NCBI RefSeq assembly: GCF_026344035.1
Contig: NZ_JAPKND010000005.1
Location: forward strand, 186,001-250,000
Length of the DNA stretch: 64,000 nt
Direction of reading: 5' to 3'
DNA from: Alcaligenes endophyticus
GTDB taxonomy: Bacteria; Pseudomonadota; Gammaproteobacteria; Burkholderiales; Burkholderiaceae_B
The translations under genes were made by a program, and so were the position numbers. The notes beneath the pieces are model-generated. The model saw only the letters and a list, made by a program, of their open reading frames with translations, had not been told where the DNA came from and ran no database searches. Below are positions 12,001 through 17,504 of this stretch, in pieces; the first letter of the stretch is position 1, and the number at the start of each line of letters is the position of its first letter.

Positions 12001-12679
12001 GACTAGTACCGCTGAACACCACCCCGTTCTGGTTCACCACCATAACTGTGCCGTCGCCTTTGATTCTTCCTTGTATTTGGCTAGGGGCGACTTGATCACC
12101 GACGACTCGGTTCAACACCGCATCGGTATTTTTTTGTTGGAACTCGACTGTCGTATTACGGCCTACATCAAAGCGGTTCCAGTTCAGGATGGCTTTAGAT
12201 TCGGTTTGTTTAATGCCTACGTGGTGCTGGCCGTTTTGTTGGGTGTGCACGGGCGCTTCAGCGCCTAGCCACTGTGCTTTATCGCCTACGGCTACTTCTA
12301 GCCCACCCTGCGCCAAGCCTTCGGCTACGTTGCTGGCTTGTTGTTGTGCGGCTAAGCGTGCAGCGTTTTGAGCAGCTTGCTGGGCGGCGATAGCACTGGC
12401 GGTGCGGTTTAGGTTATCCAGCGAATGCGATAGTTGCGCGCGGGCCGCGGCCTGTTGTTGCTGCATGTTAGCCGCCTGCTGGGCGGCGCGTATAGCATGG
12501 TTGTTGTTGGCGTTTTGGTGTTGCTGGGCGGCATTGCTTTGTGTAAACCAAGCGCCGCGTAGTTGCGCGTGGCTGGGGTGCGAGAGACTGAGCCCCAATA
12601 ATGCAATAGCACAAGCTAAGGGCTTGAGTGCAAGCTTGCTAGATGGCAACAATAGGGCTGGCGCAGTCGGTGATCTCAT
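1..12679 (-). CDS. Giant filamentous-haemagglutinin-like TpsA exoprotein (DUF3739 type), C-terminus cut by window edge
   Basis: A single minus-strand frame is open from an ATG at 12679 to base 1, about 4,226 codons. I read it throughout and re-checked codon phase at seven places without finding a stop. Residues 1-39 form a signal peptide ending in SHAQ. Next comes a Q/A/N-rich stretch (about 45-115). The TPS secretion domain follows (about 130-260), with the NQNGV motif near residue 213 that corresponds to the NPNGI motif of FhaB-type proteins. Thousands of residues of beta-helix-like repeats (G-G-x-I/L-x-V/L patterns) come after. The last about 120 residues before the edge carry DUF3739 hallmarks such as GDVDLIAP and DAGEAGI. 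TpsA proteins are exported by a TpsB outer-membrane pore and act in adhesion or contact. No TpsB is in the window; it probably lies beyond base 1. The adjacent sigma/anti-sigma genes suggest signal-controlled expression. Confidence 0.93.
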   Translation of the reverse strand, partial: MRSPTAPALLLPSSKLALKPLACAIALLGLSLSHPSHAQLRGAWFTQSNAAQQHQNANNNHAIRAAQQAANMQQQQAAARAQLSHSLDNLNRTASAIAAQQAAQNAARLAAQQQASNVAEGLAQGGLEVAVGDKAQWLGAEAPVHTQQNGQHHVGIKQTESKAILNWNRFDVGRNTTVEFQQKNTDAVLNRVVGDQVAPSQIQGRIKGDGTVMVVNQNGVVFSGTSQVNVRNLVAAAVPGDIELEQQFLSRGIYSDANSPVFKKATGKITIEAGARLQTHSPDSATRGGGYVLIVAKEVENAGLISSPKGQALLAAGDSFVIRRGQGTEGNQHSTTKGNEVISQGLGHVDQKGLILAPLGDISLSGQKIDQRGVLASSTSVDSRGTIHMQAKGPHANITLHENAVTSILPDEDKAKALDGQRDSLLEPILSASSAWQTADSYRRDLSLVHIDSEGTIDFRTQSLTLATGGQIAIRAQQRSLVREGARLDVSGAVGVAVAMEANNLQVNVQGNELRDAYVNRDQGGLKSNDVWLDIRELIYVPAGVGGADTDRWYTAGGLLEVGGYLGTRALPVSHWLAQGGTVTFTGNELISEAGSLINLSGGTLDVQSGYLRQSWLLSQNGRIYNANRAPNDLFYSGIFKGYEVASKRWGHTRTFTSPLMAPAVRHESGYVLGRDAGTLVVSTRSAVLEGEVVGHTYEGLLQTLAPLHGRDGYQQSHRAQARGAALVVGSYSAYFSHATKTLKNVLGSNEQTAAQVVIQSSVETIASQLGLDAPLDPERLGTVWLDAEQLNSFDLGAFRIAARDSVRVESALSTRAGGEIHIFSPQTHVLADLRSAGGRIQLGNVQNQPNNGRSEEVALAPRSGKTAEIFVGANVSLDTRGTWTNLSLHQAWQSQLAYKHGGDIILASTGNVTLATGSTIDVSAGAVLTKEGALVGGKAGNVSVAADAENVSLPAQQGLLHWGAQVRAYGVTESGTLSLNHGGIINIGEGCTGNVLCLEPSLLQSGFSHYQLNGHAGLRIHENVDVDVLVPVLQLRSGVLEQTPSSTGLDTLLEVWTPPLYQGNAITSTVQQRRGASVSLLSDRNSVGGEIYLAPSSRLRVDPGQAIQVRGGGQVTLMGHIAAPGGRISIGDTRGAKGYTGVYNPQANALSVWIGEHAVLSVAGESYTAINRHGQRYGVIRAGGEIEIGGQFNWERGEYLELHERYMDRHLIIRPGALLDASGTQTTWDLPSGGATQVDSHGGTLVLASANSLYLDGRLQAMAGGHRAEGGTLAIALNGAYYYKHAASEAVVTTRVLNVMQEQAASPLADSLLAGQEHTSLQYGRAYLGVDRIQAGGFGSLSVFAQTQMADDVSLRLPFSLRLSSIPVLGEAVTAGKALHLEAPYIYLHNSRFRPLDGGDSFVLPFTQIAGVSQQWQAKDHHLSLNADLLDAQGIVDFRYFDRTVLDVKGDFRLLPNIDSSFGGTQVLAPHYFDIRAAQVYSVTGAQGAIIAGDYHAQFGGLRNPDAKLILRRATADLPSVPLAAFSNLSLSAPFIEQGGIVRAPLGVLSIRTSDFGPQVLRLLPDSISSVSADSVVLPYGGTADGIHYLYQGKPITPTPIGGAGGLPLYDRRLTLSAVEVDIQAGAVLDLRGGGEIFGAGFVSGRGGSIDVLLHPLADSNPRTGFSRSGNNVYAVVPGVQAPYSPIAGLGQSGIATVGQQLNIRHSLPGLEAGTYTLLPASFALLPGAFRVEIEAGPQRAVSSPVQTRTGSWVSAGHLSSIHTGRVEVLPHRVLITPANVVRKHSQYNEQSYADFLLADAARRGIARAMLPQDASMLDIRLGAGAGHNGRVGLSIKGDAMFEAAVGSTGFGGVLAISGAPEGLEVLTREQRPVLTAKSAAIYDSELRGLRPGRLVLGGLISGSYGEGYQQTSASSEHLLIRSGVTIAAPDILLLGSGSGAITVEQGATLSTLGQGAALQDIHQGFYISPFSTGLLAVTNGEVRVQAPEYANATKITLGACLSLCTGMTRVVSEGTIAVATNGALEIGDAVEYGTRHLSLSVATINLGTQEALQAAQKKDFLPPGMVLNQHVLGQLLRGNTALGTPALESLILTAGEAVNVFGSVLIDTRFRQDQAALQRLVLGAPAIYGYGASDDVATIMANEFIWAGSTAADPTTKVPGYAQFAPPGGAMTPHLGDGQFNVHASKIRFEPLPYSTGSLLVPAQRLMLGFSQFNLLADEFISATAKGSLHVYHHVGQYQTNKGWDYQGGHVMIQTPVVVGEGGAVFELRAGGTLKLLSNGQGHGQSQNLGASWSIEADTIELNTAFSLPSGYLSLKAEGDIRLGAQAQLDLAGRALSLLDVTRYSWGGDLELLSRNGNIEQMAGSLFNVSAQNHRAGTLSFIADSSHAGQVHLAGEFLAAATGFYDAGGTYVPYEAGAITIRAQRIENFQSLNQGLNRASLTGARRFQILSGDVHVGEELQARHIELVVDGGSLWVNGVLDASGVQVGSIHLAAQQDLHINALLDAHSSHWRRDSYGKIIDSPNRAVIELTSRQGEVFLHEHASFDLRAGTLAPHFNDGLARGTLTINVRRTGGGSERGALLGSGDGAHDVALQVQSTPIIRGAKTVNITAFRRYTDAPFAQIEDVNGNLPQVLSQSYFEGNNGLHADNQAFMQAVLSNSTLATRLKGLGTYQIRPGVEVSTATPNGDLLLQGDIDLSGYRYGPEANPARRGYGIPGVIWLRAGGNLSIYGSINDGFAPPPDSPDDNGWLLREGLYSKGVGQTAFGQDLLVPIEQLTLDAGTRFPEASVLNYDVPIQAVTLPAGVETPVAVTLSAPLTLPQGLVLTADIQLADGGQYVAGTVLTSEVILPVGTRLAAGFRLRTPTAVQSMIWPKGVPLAAEFITSVPLVLARGSLIPSNTLVRLPDRQAVSLRPVGQDGKQGKNWALAPMLGEKASSWDLALTAGSQLESSHIRSTNSARVGDLLLADAHQGLVAKASHRIEREGGGDLVLSEAGALDIIGDPAVAGMTQAEISDWLLANWGMDWEGVYGHLTLQETCSWSSTYCVNKPGEPRLTEDGALGLFDDLAVVGMTQTEIDQWMLNVWGLGWEGVFGNSTLEQVCSWSSNYCLVESAIEVDVFEHEYVYGTPLFSVLRTGTGDLSLSAARDVGMSSVYGVYTAGAQTSLGQADTLFNRPRALLNEFGELGLAGRDGGYDAALHAYQAWYPDQGGNVWVQAGRDIYGDNWGHGAQNGGEDPNVTAEKSGFSSASVGNWLWRQGIVDSAQVQDIVPSWWINFGTYANSKEGASGSGMTVDSGMTRLYGFSGFGTLGGGNLSLQAGRHMGVIRARGDALANRNETSGRSQGVVAVVASTGRVLGGELLFTGGGDLTLRMAGGFNPNVRATQQGDGLYGNSGRHYSYGGSLDNLDLNGVLVNLRGAVNVQAAHMGAISVAYGDGGGIRARNPFAIEGGLSMGGPRLVLGDATAWLETRGDLVLGNVNDPTRVSLPITHRYELIEDGQTQVKGGDSWFSLWSSATAVNLTSAGGNLTPLTANNSFYMGSDTIQELTHPSGSPNTSTLFVYPSVLKALAPKGNIMLASSVDTYIQRNDSLMLAPSSGSELELIAGQSILAAPNSHRISVSGADVQLPSPWMPAFTGSTQAGLFPVGNISPEGILSAKGGHSLFAFGPNIPLERSLKDQASAARFYAVGGDIVGLKTGGIVNMTDSEYNKRQRQLDSWVEAAMPVRLWAAQDILGPSAVLVHNTDNDISLLRSGRDMIYSQVQIYGPGSLILEAGRHFRQDDKASIHSLGGLVRGDTRPGADIALIAGAAHIDYQNLLKIYLDPKRQLSSGQGLDTQLDKVVQAYSGQLTLADWLAQEFSYTGSEEDAPLALQQAYLRSRSEAPQRDLAQDYRHESDLYLVNWLQRHHAYDGPTELATATFLALSPEQQGIYARQLFFAELKKSGREYNDMNGPRYGSYLRGRRAIAALTPQSYVHESGTNVTGEVILYGGAGLRTHFGGDIQILTPFGQQVLGIEGEAPPASAGIVTQGKGQIQLYSSGSILLGQSRIMSTFGGHIMAWSAQGDINAGRGTKTTIVYTPPRRVYDSVGNVSLAPTVPSTGAGIATLAPIAEVPAGDVDLIAPLGTIDAGEAGIRVSGNVNLAALHVVNADNIQVQGESKGMPIAVSVNVGALTSASSAASSAATAAQETLSRARDAARSNQPSQIQVQVLGFGAGPVSQGPEGQ
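3350..3709 (-). repeat. Two tandem 63-residue cysteine-pair repeats inside the TpsA protein
   Basis: Inside the exoprotein, two consecutive copies of a 63-residue unit (189-bp period) are visible. The core of copy A is 3539-3652 (first Met = residue 3010) and that of copy B is 3350-3463 (first Met = residue 3073). Shared positions include MTQxEI, a WG-xx-WEGV segment, TL, and CSWSSxYC at the end. The copies also share EAGAL/EDGAL-type sequence before the Met. They differ at many positions, so the duplication is old. Their Trp- and Cys-rich composition is unlike the surrounding beta-helix repeats, and each copy could form one disulfide. I do not recognise the unit as a named domain. Confidence 0.85.
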
Positions 12680-12807
12680 GGTGGCAGGAATCCGAAACTA
12701 AAAATAAGTGATGGGCCGCGGTAACACGGCTGAGCTTACTTATAGGCGTATGAGCGCTGAAATTCGGAACCAAATTGACATGAAGCTTTTATGACTTGTC
12801 ATAGGAC

Positions 12808-13770
12808 TTAGCTGAGCATGAGCAGTGCCCCTACCTGACGCGCTTGCAGTTGATACGATTGCTGCAATAACAGTAAGGCATCGTCTAGATCATGTAAGCG
12901 AAATTCGCCGCTAAACGGACGTTGGGCTAAGTCACTATTCATCAGTATGACTTTGCCGGGCCTGTAGCGATTAATCTCTGCCAATACCAGTTCCAAGCTT
13001 TGTTTGTCAAAACGCAATACCCCTTGTTGCCAATCTCCTTGGCCAGTGTCAAATTGCTGTACCGCGTCAATGCTGTCTGGGGTAAGGCTCAATTGCTCTG
13101 ATGCCCGCAACACATACTCACCTTGAGCATGCTTGACTCGTACTTCACCACTCAGACAACGCACTCGGGCTTGGTCTCTAGCATACAAACGCACATCCAT
13201 ATTGCCGTGCTCCAGCAAAATAGCACTCTTTGAGGCAAACACCGTGCAAGCTTGCCCCTGCGAAAAGAACGCCGCTTCGCCTAACAATAAATGAATATCG
13301 GTAGTTTGAAGGTGCTGAGTTACCGCAATACTACTTTGCGTATTGAGTAACACCGCCAGGTCGTCTCGCAGTTGAATTTCTTTTTGCTCGCCTGTGCTTG
13401 TACGGAAATCGGCGCCCCATTCTTTCCAACTAGGCCATAGACGAAAAGGAGGATATAAGACTACGCCGCCGGCCACCGCGCTCAACCCCGCAGCGCCTAG
13501 CCCTTTTAAAAAGTGCCTACGCTTAGCCGAGCCCAGGGGCGGCGCTGGTAAGTCGCCCTGCTGGGCTTTGCGCGCACTAGCTTGTTGCAACAACTGCCAT
13601 TCCCGCACGGCTTGCTCCCAGGCTTGTTCATGGGCGGGGCTTTGACCTTGCCAAAGACGAAATTGCTCAAGCTGGCCGCGACGCACTTTCGTGGTCTTGA
13701 GTTGATAGGCCCATCGTCTGGCTTCTTCCAGCAAGTGCGCCTGCGGCGCAGCCTTGTTCGGTGGCGTCAT
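12808..13770 (-). CDS. FecR-like anti-sigma factor (VreR-like)
   Basis: This 320-residue protein has the FecR layout. An N-terminal cytoplasmic DUF4880-type segment (about 15-65, ARRWAYQL then W/H-rich helices) should bind the sigma factor. A single hydrophobic segment follows (about 87-108, preceded by KRRHF). A periplasmic FecR domain (about 115-230) contains the typical IQLRDD and VLLNTQSS stretch. The C-terminal STN-like region (about 255-320) has FSGEFRLHDLDDAL, which usually contacts the signalling domain of the partner receptor. It lies 69 bp after the ECF sigma gene and directly before the exoprotein gene. It is inferred to pass an envelope signal to that sigma factor. The ATG at 13770 gives a full-length product. 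Confidence 0.9.
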   Translation of the reverse strand: MTPPNKAAPQAHLLEEARRWAYQLKTTKVRRGQLEQFRLWQGQSPAHEQAWEQAVREWQLLQQASARKAQQGDLPAPPLGSAKRRHFLKGLGAAGLSAVAGGVVLYPPFRLWPSWKEWGADFRTSTGEQKEIQLRDDLAVLLNTQSSIAVTQHLQTTDIHLLLGEAAFFSQGQACTVFASKSAILLEHGNMDVRLYARDQARVRCLSGEVRVKHAQGEYVLRASEQLSLTPDSIDAVQQFDTGQGDWQQGVLRFDKQSLELVLAEINRYRPGKVILMNSDLAQRPFSGEFRLHDLDDALLLLQQSYQLQARQVGALLMLS

Positions 13771-13839
13771 AGGGTATAAATCCCTATGGTAAACGGAGTG
13801 CGCATACGCTTTGGCCGCATTCGCAAGAAAGATCTGTTT

Positions 13840-14388
13840 TTACTCATAGCGACATGCGGTGTTTTTCTTGACTACATATTTCTGTTCAGCCTGGGGCAAG
13901 GCCTGTAAACAAAATTGATGCGCTTGACGAATTTCTCGTCTGACCATACTAGCCGAAATATTCCATTTTTGAGCTAACTCTGCGCTGGATAAGCCATGCA
14001 CTCTGGCGTCGATCAGTAAGGCGCACTGCCTGGCTGGCAGCGCTTCGAGCGCTTGCATGAGCTGCTGCAATTGCTGCTTGGCCTCAAGCTGTTCTTCTGG
14101 GCCCGGGTGGTGATCAGGTAACTCAAACAGAGCATCAATTTCTGCTGTGCTGACCCAGCGTGCGTCGTTACGGAGTTGATCAATCGCCGTATGCAAGGCA
14201 CTTGTGAGCAAGTAACTGTGCGGGTGCTGTACTTGATCTAGGTTGTTGTGGCTGGATAGCTGCACAAAAGCATCATGTAAGGCGTCCCCAGCCATATCTG
14301 AAGCGCCGCCTAGTTTGTACGCCACCTGAGCCTTTAAGGTATCGTAGCGCTCGCTAAGTAAGCGCTTTAGTTGTTGTAAGGAGCTCAT
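13840..14388 (-). CDS. FecI-like ECF RNA polymerase sigma factor (VreI-like)
   Basis: The 182-residue product has the two-domain ECF sigma layout. Region 2 (about 10-85) contains DMAGDALHDAFVQL and a DQVQHPHSYLLTSALHTAIDQLR segment. Region 4 (about 110-165) has LEALPARQCALLIDARVHG and the helix-turn-helix LSSAELAQKWNISASMV. It is expected to direct RNA polymerase to the exoprotein promoter and perhaps to its own operon. The ATG at 14388 overlaps the upstream TGA stop as ATGA, so translation is probably coupled. A GTG at 14394 in frame is less likely. Together with the FecR-like and STN proteins it makes a cell-surface-signalling trio. Confidence 0.9.
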   Translation of the reverse strand: MSSLQQLKRLLSERYDTLKAQVAYKLGGASDMAGDALHDAFVQLSSHNNLDQVQHPHSYLLTSALHTAIDQLRNDARWVSTAEIDALFELPDHHPGPEEQLEAKQQLQQLMQALEALPARQCALLIDARVHGLSSAELAQKWNISASMVRREIRQAHQFCLQALPQAEQKYVVKKNTACRYE

Positions 14389-15050
14389 GGGCACACAGGT
14401 GCCCGCGGCGACTGACTTTGATCAATCAGCCAGACGGTACTGGGGTCTATGCCGTAGGGCACAATGCCTACATATAAGCCGTGCAACAGGCTTTGCACAT
14501 AGGGCTCTTGATCAACCTGCGTCGCCATACTGACTTTAGCGGCGGCAATGCGTCCTTGCCTGTCGATAACAATTCGTAGTGCGATGCGGTGCTCGTGCAA
14601 CAAGGCGGCGGCATGCTTGCAAAGTTGCTGCAAAAGGGCCTGTTGCACCTGCAGATTATGCTGGGGGCTGTGGCTGGGCGGCGGAACAGGCAATGGAGAT
14701 GCTATTACTGCCTCGGTGCTTAGTAAATAAGAGCGATTACGCAAGCTATGGACATGTATGGGGGTGCCGGTAAGCAGACGCTGTAAAGCTACAATGGCAG
14801 GCATGCGCCCATGCACCGCATGCGAAAAACGCTGCTTCACTATGCTGCTTTCGTACAGTAGCGATAAGCCTGTTTGCTCTACAAATTGTGCTAGCGCGGC
14901 CTCTAGGGGCATGCGTTCAAGATGGTATTCTTGGATATTGTCGTTTTCAGAGACGGCACTGTTTAGCTTGCTGGCCCATACCTGTTGGGCCCCTAAGAGC
15001 AATTGCAAACAACAATAAGCATAAAGCATAGAGCCATACCAAGACGTCAT
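14385..15050 (-). CDS. STN-domain signalling protein without a beta-barrel, with TonB-C-like end (VreA-like)
   Basis: This 221-residue protein has a signal peptide (about 1-26, ending VWAS). An STN domain follows (about 40-110; YHLERMPLEAALAQFVEQTG, then ALQRLLTGT). A Pro/Ser linker comes next, then a region (about 135-215) resembling the TonB C-terminal fold (IVIDRQGRIAAAKV, then SLLHGLYVG). It is far too short to be a TonB-dependent receptor. This unusual STN plus TonB-C architecture is what is known for VreA of the Pseudomonas PUMA3 system. The gene is first in the operon with a GGGAGA ribosome site just upstream, and overlaps the sigma gene by 4 bp. A role as periplasmic signal sensor to the FecR-like protein is inferred. 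Confidence 0.85.
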   Translation of the reverse strand: MTSWYGSMLYAYCCLQLLLGAQQVWASKLNSAVSENDNIQEYHLERMPLEAALAQFVEQTGLSLLYESSIVKQRFSHAVHGRMPAIVALQRLLTGTPIHVHSLRNRSYLLSTEAVIASPLPVPPPSHSPQHNLQVQQALLQQLCKHAAALLHEHRIALRIVIDRQGRIAAAKVSMATQVDQEPYVQSLLHGLYVGIVPYGIDPSTVWLIDQSQSPRAPVCP

Positions 15051-15138
15051 GTTTTCTCCCTGACACTGTCTTCATATCAAGGACAAGTGCTCTTACGCAT
15101 GGTAGAAAATGCACATGACGAGGTGATGACAACTGGGT

Positions 15139-16185
15139 TTAGTCGCTAATTAACCTGCGTTGTAAGTGGATTCGCTTAGGGGTTTGTTGCGCTTGTTCAA
15201 GCTCGGACTGTAACTGGTGAATGCGTTGTTTTTGTTGCGTAGACTCTTGTTCCATTAAGGCTTGGCGAGTACGCAGTAGTTGCAGTTCGGTTTGCATTTC
15301 TCGCATGAGCGCTTGACTCATGGTTAAAGCGGCTTGGTTGGCTTTTTCTTGCCCCTGTAGTTGCCCCAATTGCTGTCGCAACTGCCCGATATCGTGATCT
15401 TTGCTATCCAATTGAAGCTGCGCAGCATGACTGTGTTGCTCCGCTTTCTTTTGTGCCACCAGTAATTGTTTTTTAAGTTCTTGCTGTGCTTGGCGTTCCC
15501 GATCAATTTCCAACAGAGCGCGCTTTTCGCTTTGACGGCTACGTTCCTCTGAGAGTTCGATGCTGTGTCGTAACTGAGCTAAATCTTGCGTAAAACGATC
15601 AGCTTGGGCGCTGAGTTGAGCTTGCAATTCGCCATTCTGCTTTTCTAACTCCTCTGCCCTGCTCTGCTGGCTGTCCAACGTGGCCTGTAAAGCTGCTTGG
15701 TGTTGAAGCTGCTGCTGCACGGTTTGTTCAGCATGGAGTTTTTCTTTTGCCAAGGCCTTGTTGTGGTCGTGCTGTTGAGCAACTTCTTCTTGTGCTTGCA
15801 ATAACTGAGCTTGTGCTTGCTGCACGGCGGCGTCGCAGTCATCTTGATAAGCCTGAAAACTTCTTTTGGCTTCTTTTTGTGCCTCTTGCCATAGCGTGCT
15901 GACCAATTGACCTAACTGTTCTTTCAGGCCATCAGGTATATCGGCATGATCCATACGTACCTGACTTTTTTCGCGTAAATCAGCCCAGAATTGGCGCAAA
16001 GCATCGGCTGGCGCGCTCATGCTTCCCTTGCGCACTAATTGATACAACCGGTTCGCGGTAGGGGTAATGCCATGCCGAAAAAACAGTAAGGCGGCGACTT
16101 CACGATATAACTCTTGCGTGGCAGGAAACTGTTCTCGCAGGCTCTCCACTTGGCTAAAAAGCTCTTTTTCTTGGTTCATATCCAT
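15139..16185 (-). CDS. KfrA-like DNA-binding coiled-coil protein
   Basis: The 348-residue product begins with a KfrA_N-type DNA-binding domain (about 8-115; the ITPTANRLYQLVRKGSM helix-turn-helix-like region and ALRQFWADLREKS). It continues as one long Q/E/K/A-rich coiled coil (about 120-335). KfrA proteins are plasmid-encoded autorepressors with an alpha-helical tail, linked to stable plasmid maintenance. Here the gene is chromosomal by context and divergent from a tyrosine recombinase. A CGGAG ribosome site precedes the ATG at 16185. The 104-bp gap to the recombinase carries a near-ideal palindromic operator/promoter, so autoregulation and control of the recombinase are plausible. No ParA, ParB or Rep gene is nearby. 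Confidence 0.85.
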   Translation of the reverse strand: MDMNQEKELFSQVESLREQFPATQELYREVAALLFFRHGITPTANRLYQLVRKGSMSAPADALRQFWADLREKSQVRMDHADIPDGLKEQLGQLVSTLWQEAQKEAKRSFQAYQDDCDAAVQQAQAQLLQAQEEVAQQHDHNKALAKEKLHAEQTVQQQLQHQAALQATLDSQQSRAEELEKQNGELQAQLSAQADRFTQDLAQLRHSIELSEERSRQSEKRALLEIDRERQAQQELKKQLLVAQKKAEQHSHAAQLQLDSKDHDIGQLRQQLGQLQGQEKANQAALTMSQALMREMQTELQLLRTRQALMEQESTQQKQRIHQLQSELEQAQQTPKRIHLQRRLISD

Positions 16186-16267
16186 AAAACTCCGTTAAAA
16201 CCCCATATTTTTTATTTATCAATAAATAATACAACATATTATGTTGAGTATTTTATCTATATTTAGC

Positions 16268-16303
16268 TATATTTGACATTACTGTAATAATGTCAAATAT
16301 AAT
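16268..16303. promoter_or_regulatory. Palindromic operator with embedded promoter between the KfrA-like and recombinase genes
   Basis: A perfect inverted repeat with 14-bp arms (16268-16281 and 16288-16301) surrounds a 6-bp spacer. The left arm contains a consensus TTGACA (16273-16278) and the right side a consensus TATAAT (16298-16303), separated by 19 bp on the plus strand. By symmetry the minus strand has TTGACA at 16296-16291 and TATAGC in the matching -10 position. The two divergent promoters would therefore lie on top of each other and of the palindrome. A dimeric repressor bound here would block both genes. The KfrA-like protein is the obvious candidate, which is inference. Confidence 0.75.
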
Positions 16304-16328
16304 GGACCATTCAATCACGGGGAAACGT

Positions 16329-17504
16329 ATGTCGTCTGCTTTGCTTCCTTCTTGGGACGCCTCCTTCGAATTATCACCAAACCTAGACGGCAGCACGGGG
16401 CGTAATCGCGCCACCAGCAGCATCAAGCAAATTGGCGCTCAAACTGATGTGCAAGCAGTGCAAGCTTGGCTGAATCGCTATACCCATAGCCCTCGGACTT
16501 ACGCCAGCTATAGCAAAGAGGTCGAACGTTTATTGTTATGGGCCATCATGGAACGCCGCACTCCTCTGTCCTCGTTGCAACATGAAGACTTACAGGCTTA
16601 CCAGCATTTTTTAGCAAACCCCCAACCAGCGCAGCGCTGGGTAACCCAGGCAGGCAAGCGCCCCGCACGCAACAGCCCTGCGTGGCGTCCTTTCGTTGGC
16701 CCCCTATCAAGCAGCAGCCAGCGGCAAGCCATGTTGATCGTCAATGCATTGTTTGCATGGCTAGTACAGGCTGGGTACTTGGTCTCTAATCCTCTGGCCT
16801 TGGCACCAAAGCGTCTACGCGTAACCGGGCCAACCGAACGCTACCTCAGCCCTGACTTATGGCATCACTTACAACGTTATGTATTAAGTATGTCTACCCA
16901 AACGCCCTCCCAGCTGCGAGCACAAAGCCGGGCTCGGTGGTTACTATCTGTCTTGTATGGCTGTGGCTTACGCGTCTCTGAACTCATCCAAGCCCAAATG
17001 TCGGATGTGTATAGCCGTATCAACAGCCAAGGGCAGACACAGTGGTGGCTACGCGTCACAGGTAAAGGGAATAAATTACGTCAGGTACCTGTCAGTACAG
17101 AGCTATTAAGCGAGCTGCAACACTATCGACTGACGCATCAGCTTCCTCCACTGCCCTTACCAATGGAAAACAGACCCTTGCTGATGCCCGTAGGCGGAGG
17201 CATTAAGCCCATCACGCGGGCGGCCGTACACACGTCTATCAAACAGTTGGCCAAGGCAGCCGCCCACGCATTACGGCAGCAAGACCCTAACCAGGAAGCT
17301 CAAGCACACCAACTAGAGCAGATGTCCGCTCATTGGCTGCGTCATACCGCAGGATCCCATATGGCGAATCAAGGTGTCGATATACGCATTATTCGCGATA
17401 CCCTTGGGCACGCCTCGATCAGCACCAGCAATATTTACCTGCATACCGAGGCAGAGCAACGCCATCAAGCACTAGAGCAATATCACAGGCTGGATTGGAA
17501 CTAG
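16329..17504 (+). CDS. Tyrosine recombinase / phage-type integrase
   Basis: The 391-residue product has an N-terminal SAM-like core-binding domain (about 40-165; a VQAWLNRY segment and YSKEVERLL) and a C-terminal catalytic domain. All active-site residues are visible: Arg215 in GCGLRVSEL, Lys246 in GKGNK, His335 and Arg338 in HWLRH, His361 in LGHAS and Tyr370 in NIYLH. The enzyme should therefore be active. I chose the ATG at 16329, which follows a GGGGA ribosome site. An ATG at 16290 lies inside the palindromic promoter and has no ribosome site. The stop codon abuts a truncated ytoQ. The type (integrase of a mobile element or solitary Xer-like recombinase) cannot be told from sequence alone. 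Confidence 0.93.
   Translation: MSSALLPSWDASFELSPNLDGSTGRNRATSSIKQIGAQTDVQAVQAWLNRYTHSPRTYASYSKEVERLLLWAIMERRTPLSSLQHEDLQAYQHFLANPQPAQRWVTQAGKRPARNSPAWRPFVGPLSSSSQRQAMLIVNALFAWLVQAGYLVSNPLALAPKRLRVTGPTERYLSPDLWHHLQRYVLSMSTQTPSQLRAQSRARWLLSVLYGCGLRVSELIQAQMSDVYSRINSQGQTQWWLRVTGKGNKLRQVPVSTELLSELQHYRLTHQLPPLPLPMENRPLLMPVGGGIKPITRAAVHTSIKQLAKAAAHALRQQDPNQEAQAHQLEQMSAHWLRHTAGSHMANQGVDIRIIRDTLGHASISTSNIYLHTEAEQRHQALEQYHRLDWN

Noticed and set aside
1-12679. The idea that the exoprotein gene is a decayed pseudogene
   Set aside because: Codon phase was checked at seven separate places and stays constant, with no stop found on reading through.
919-12701. Many plus-strand frames of 60-150 codons across the first 12.7 kb
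   Set aside because: All lie antisense inside the intact exoprotein frame, lack ribosome sites, and translate to low-complexity or unrelated sequence.
15324-15842. Short minus-strand frames within the KfrA-like gene
   Set aside because: They are shifted-frame shadows of the Gln-rich coiled coil.
16273-16303. A MerR-type promoter, because of the 19-bp spacer
   Set aside because: Both elements match the sigma-70 consensus perfectly, the palindrome covers the elements rather than only the spacer, and no MerR-family gene is nearby. Repression by the KfrA-like protein is a better guess.
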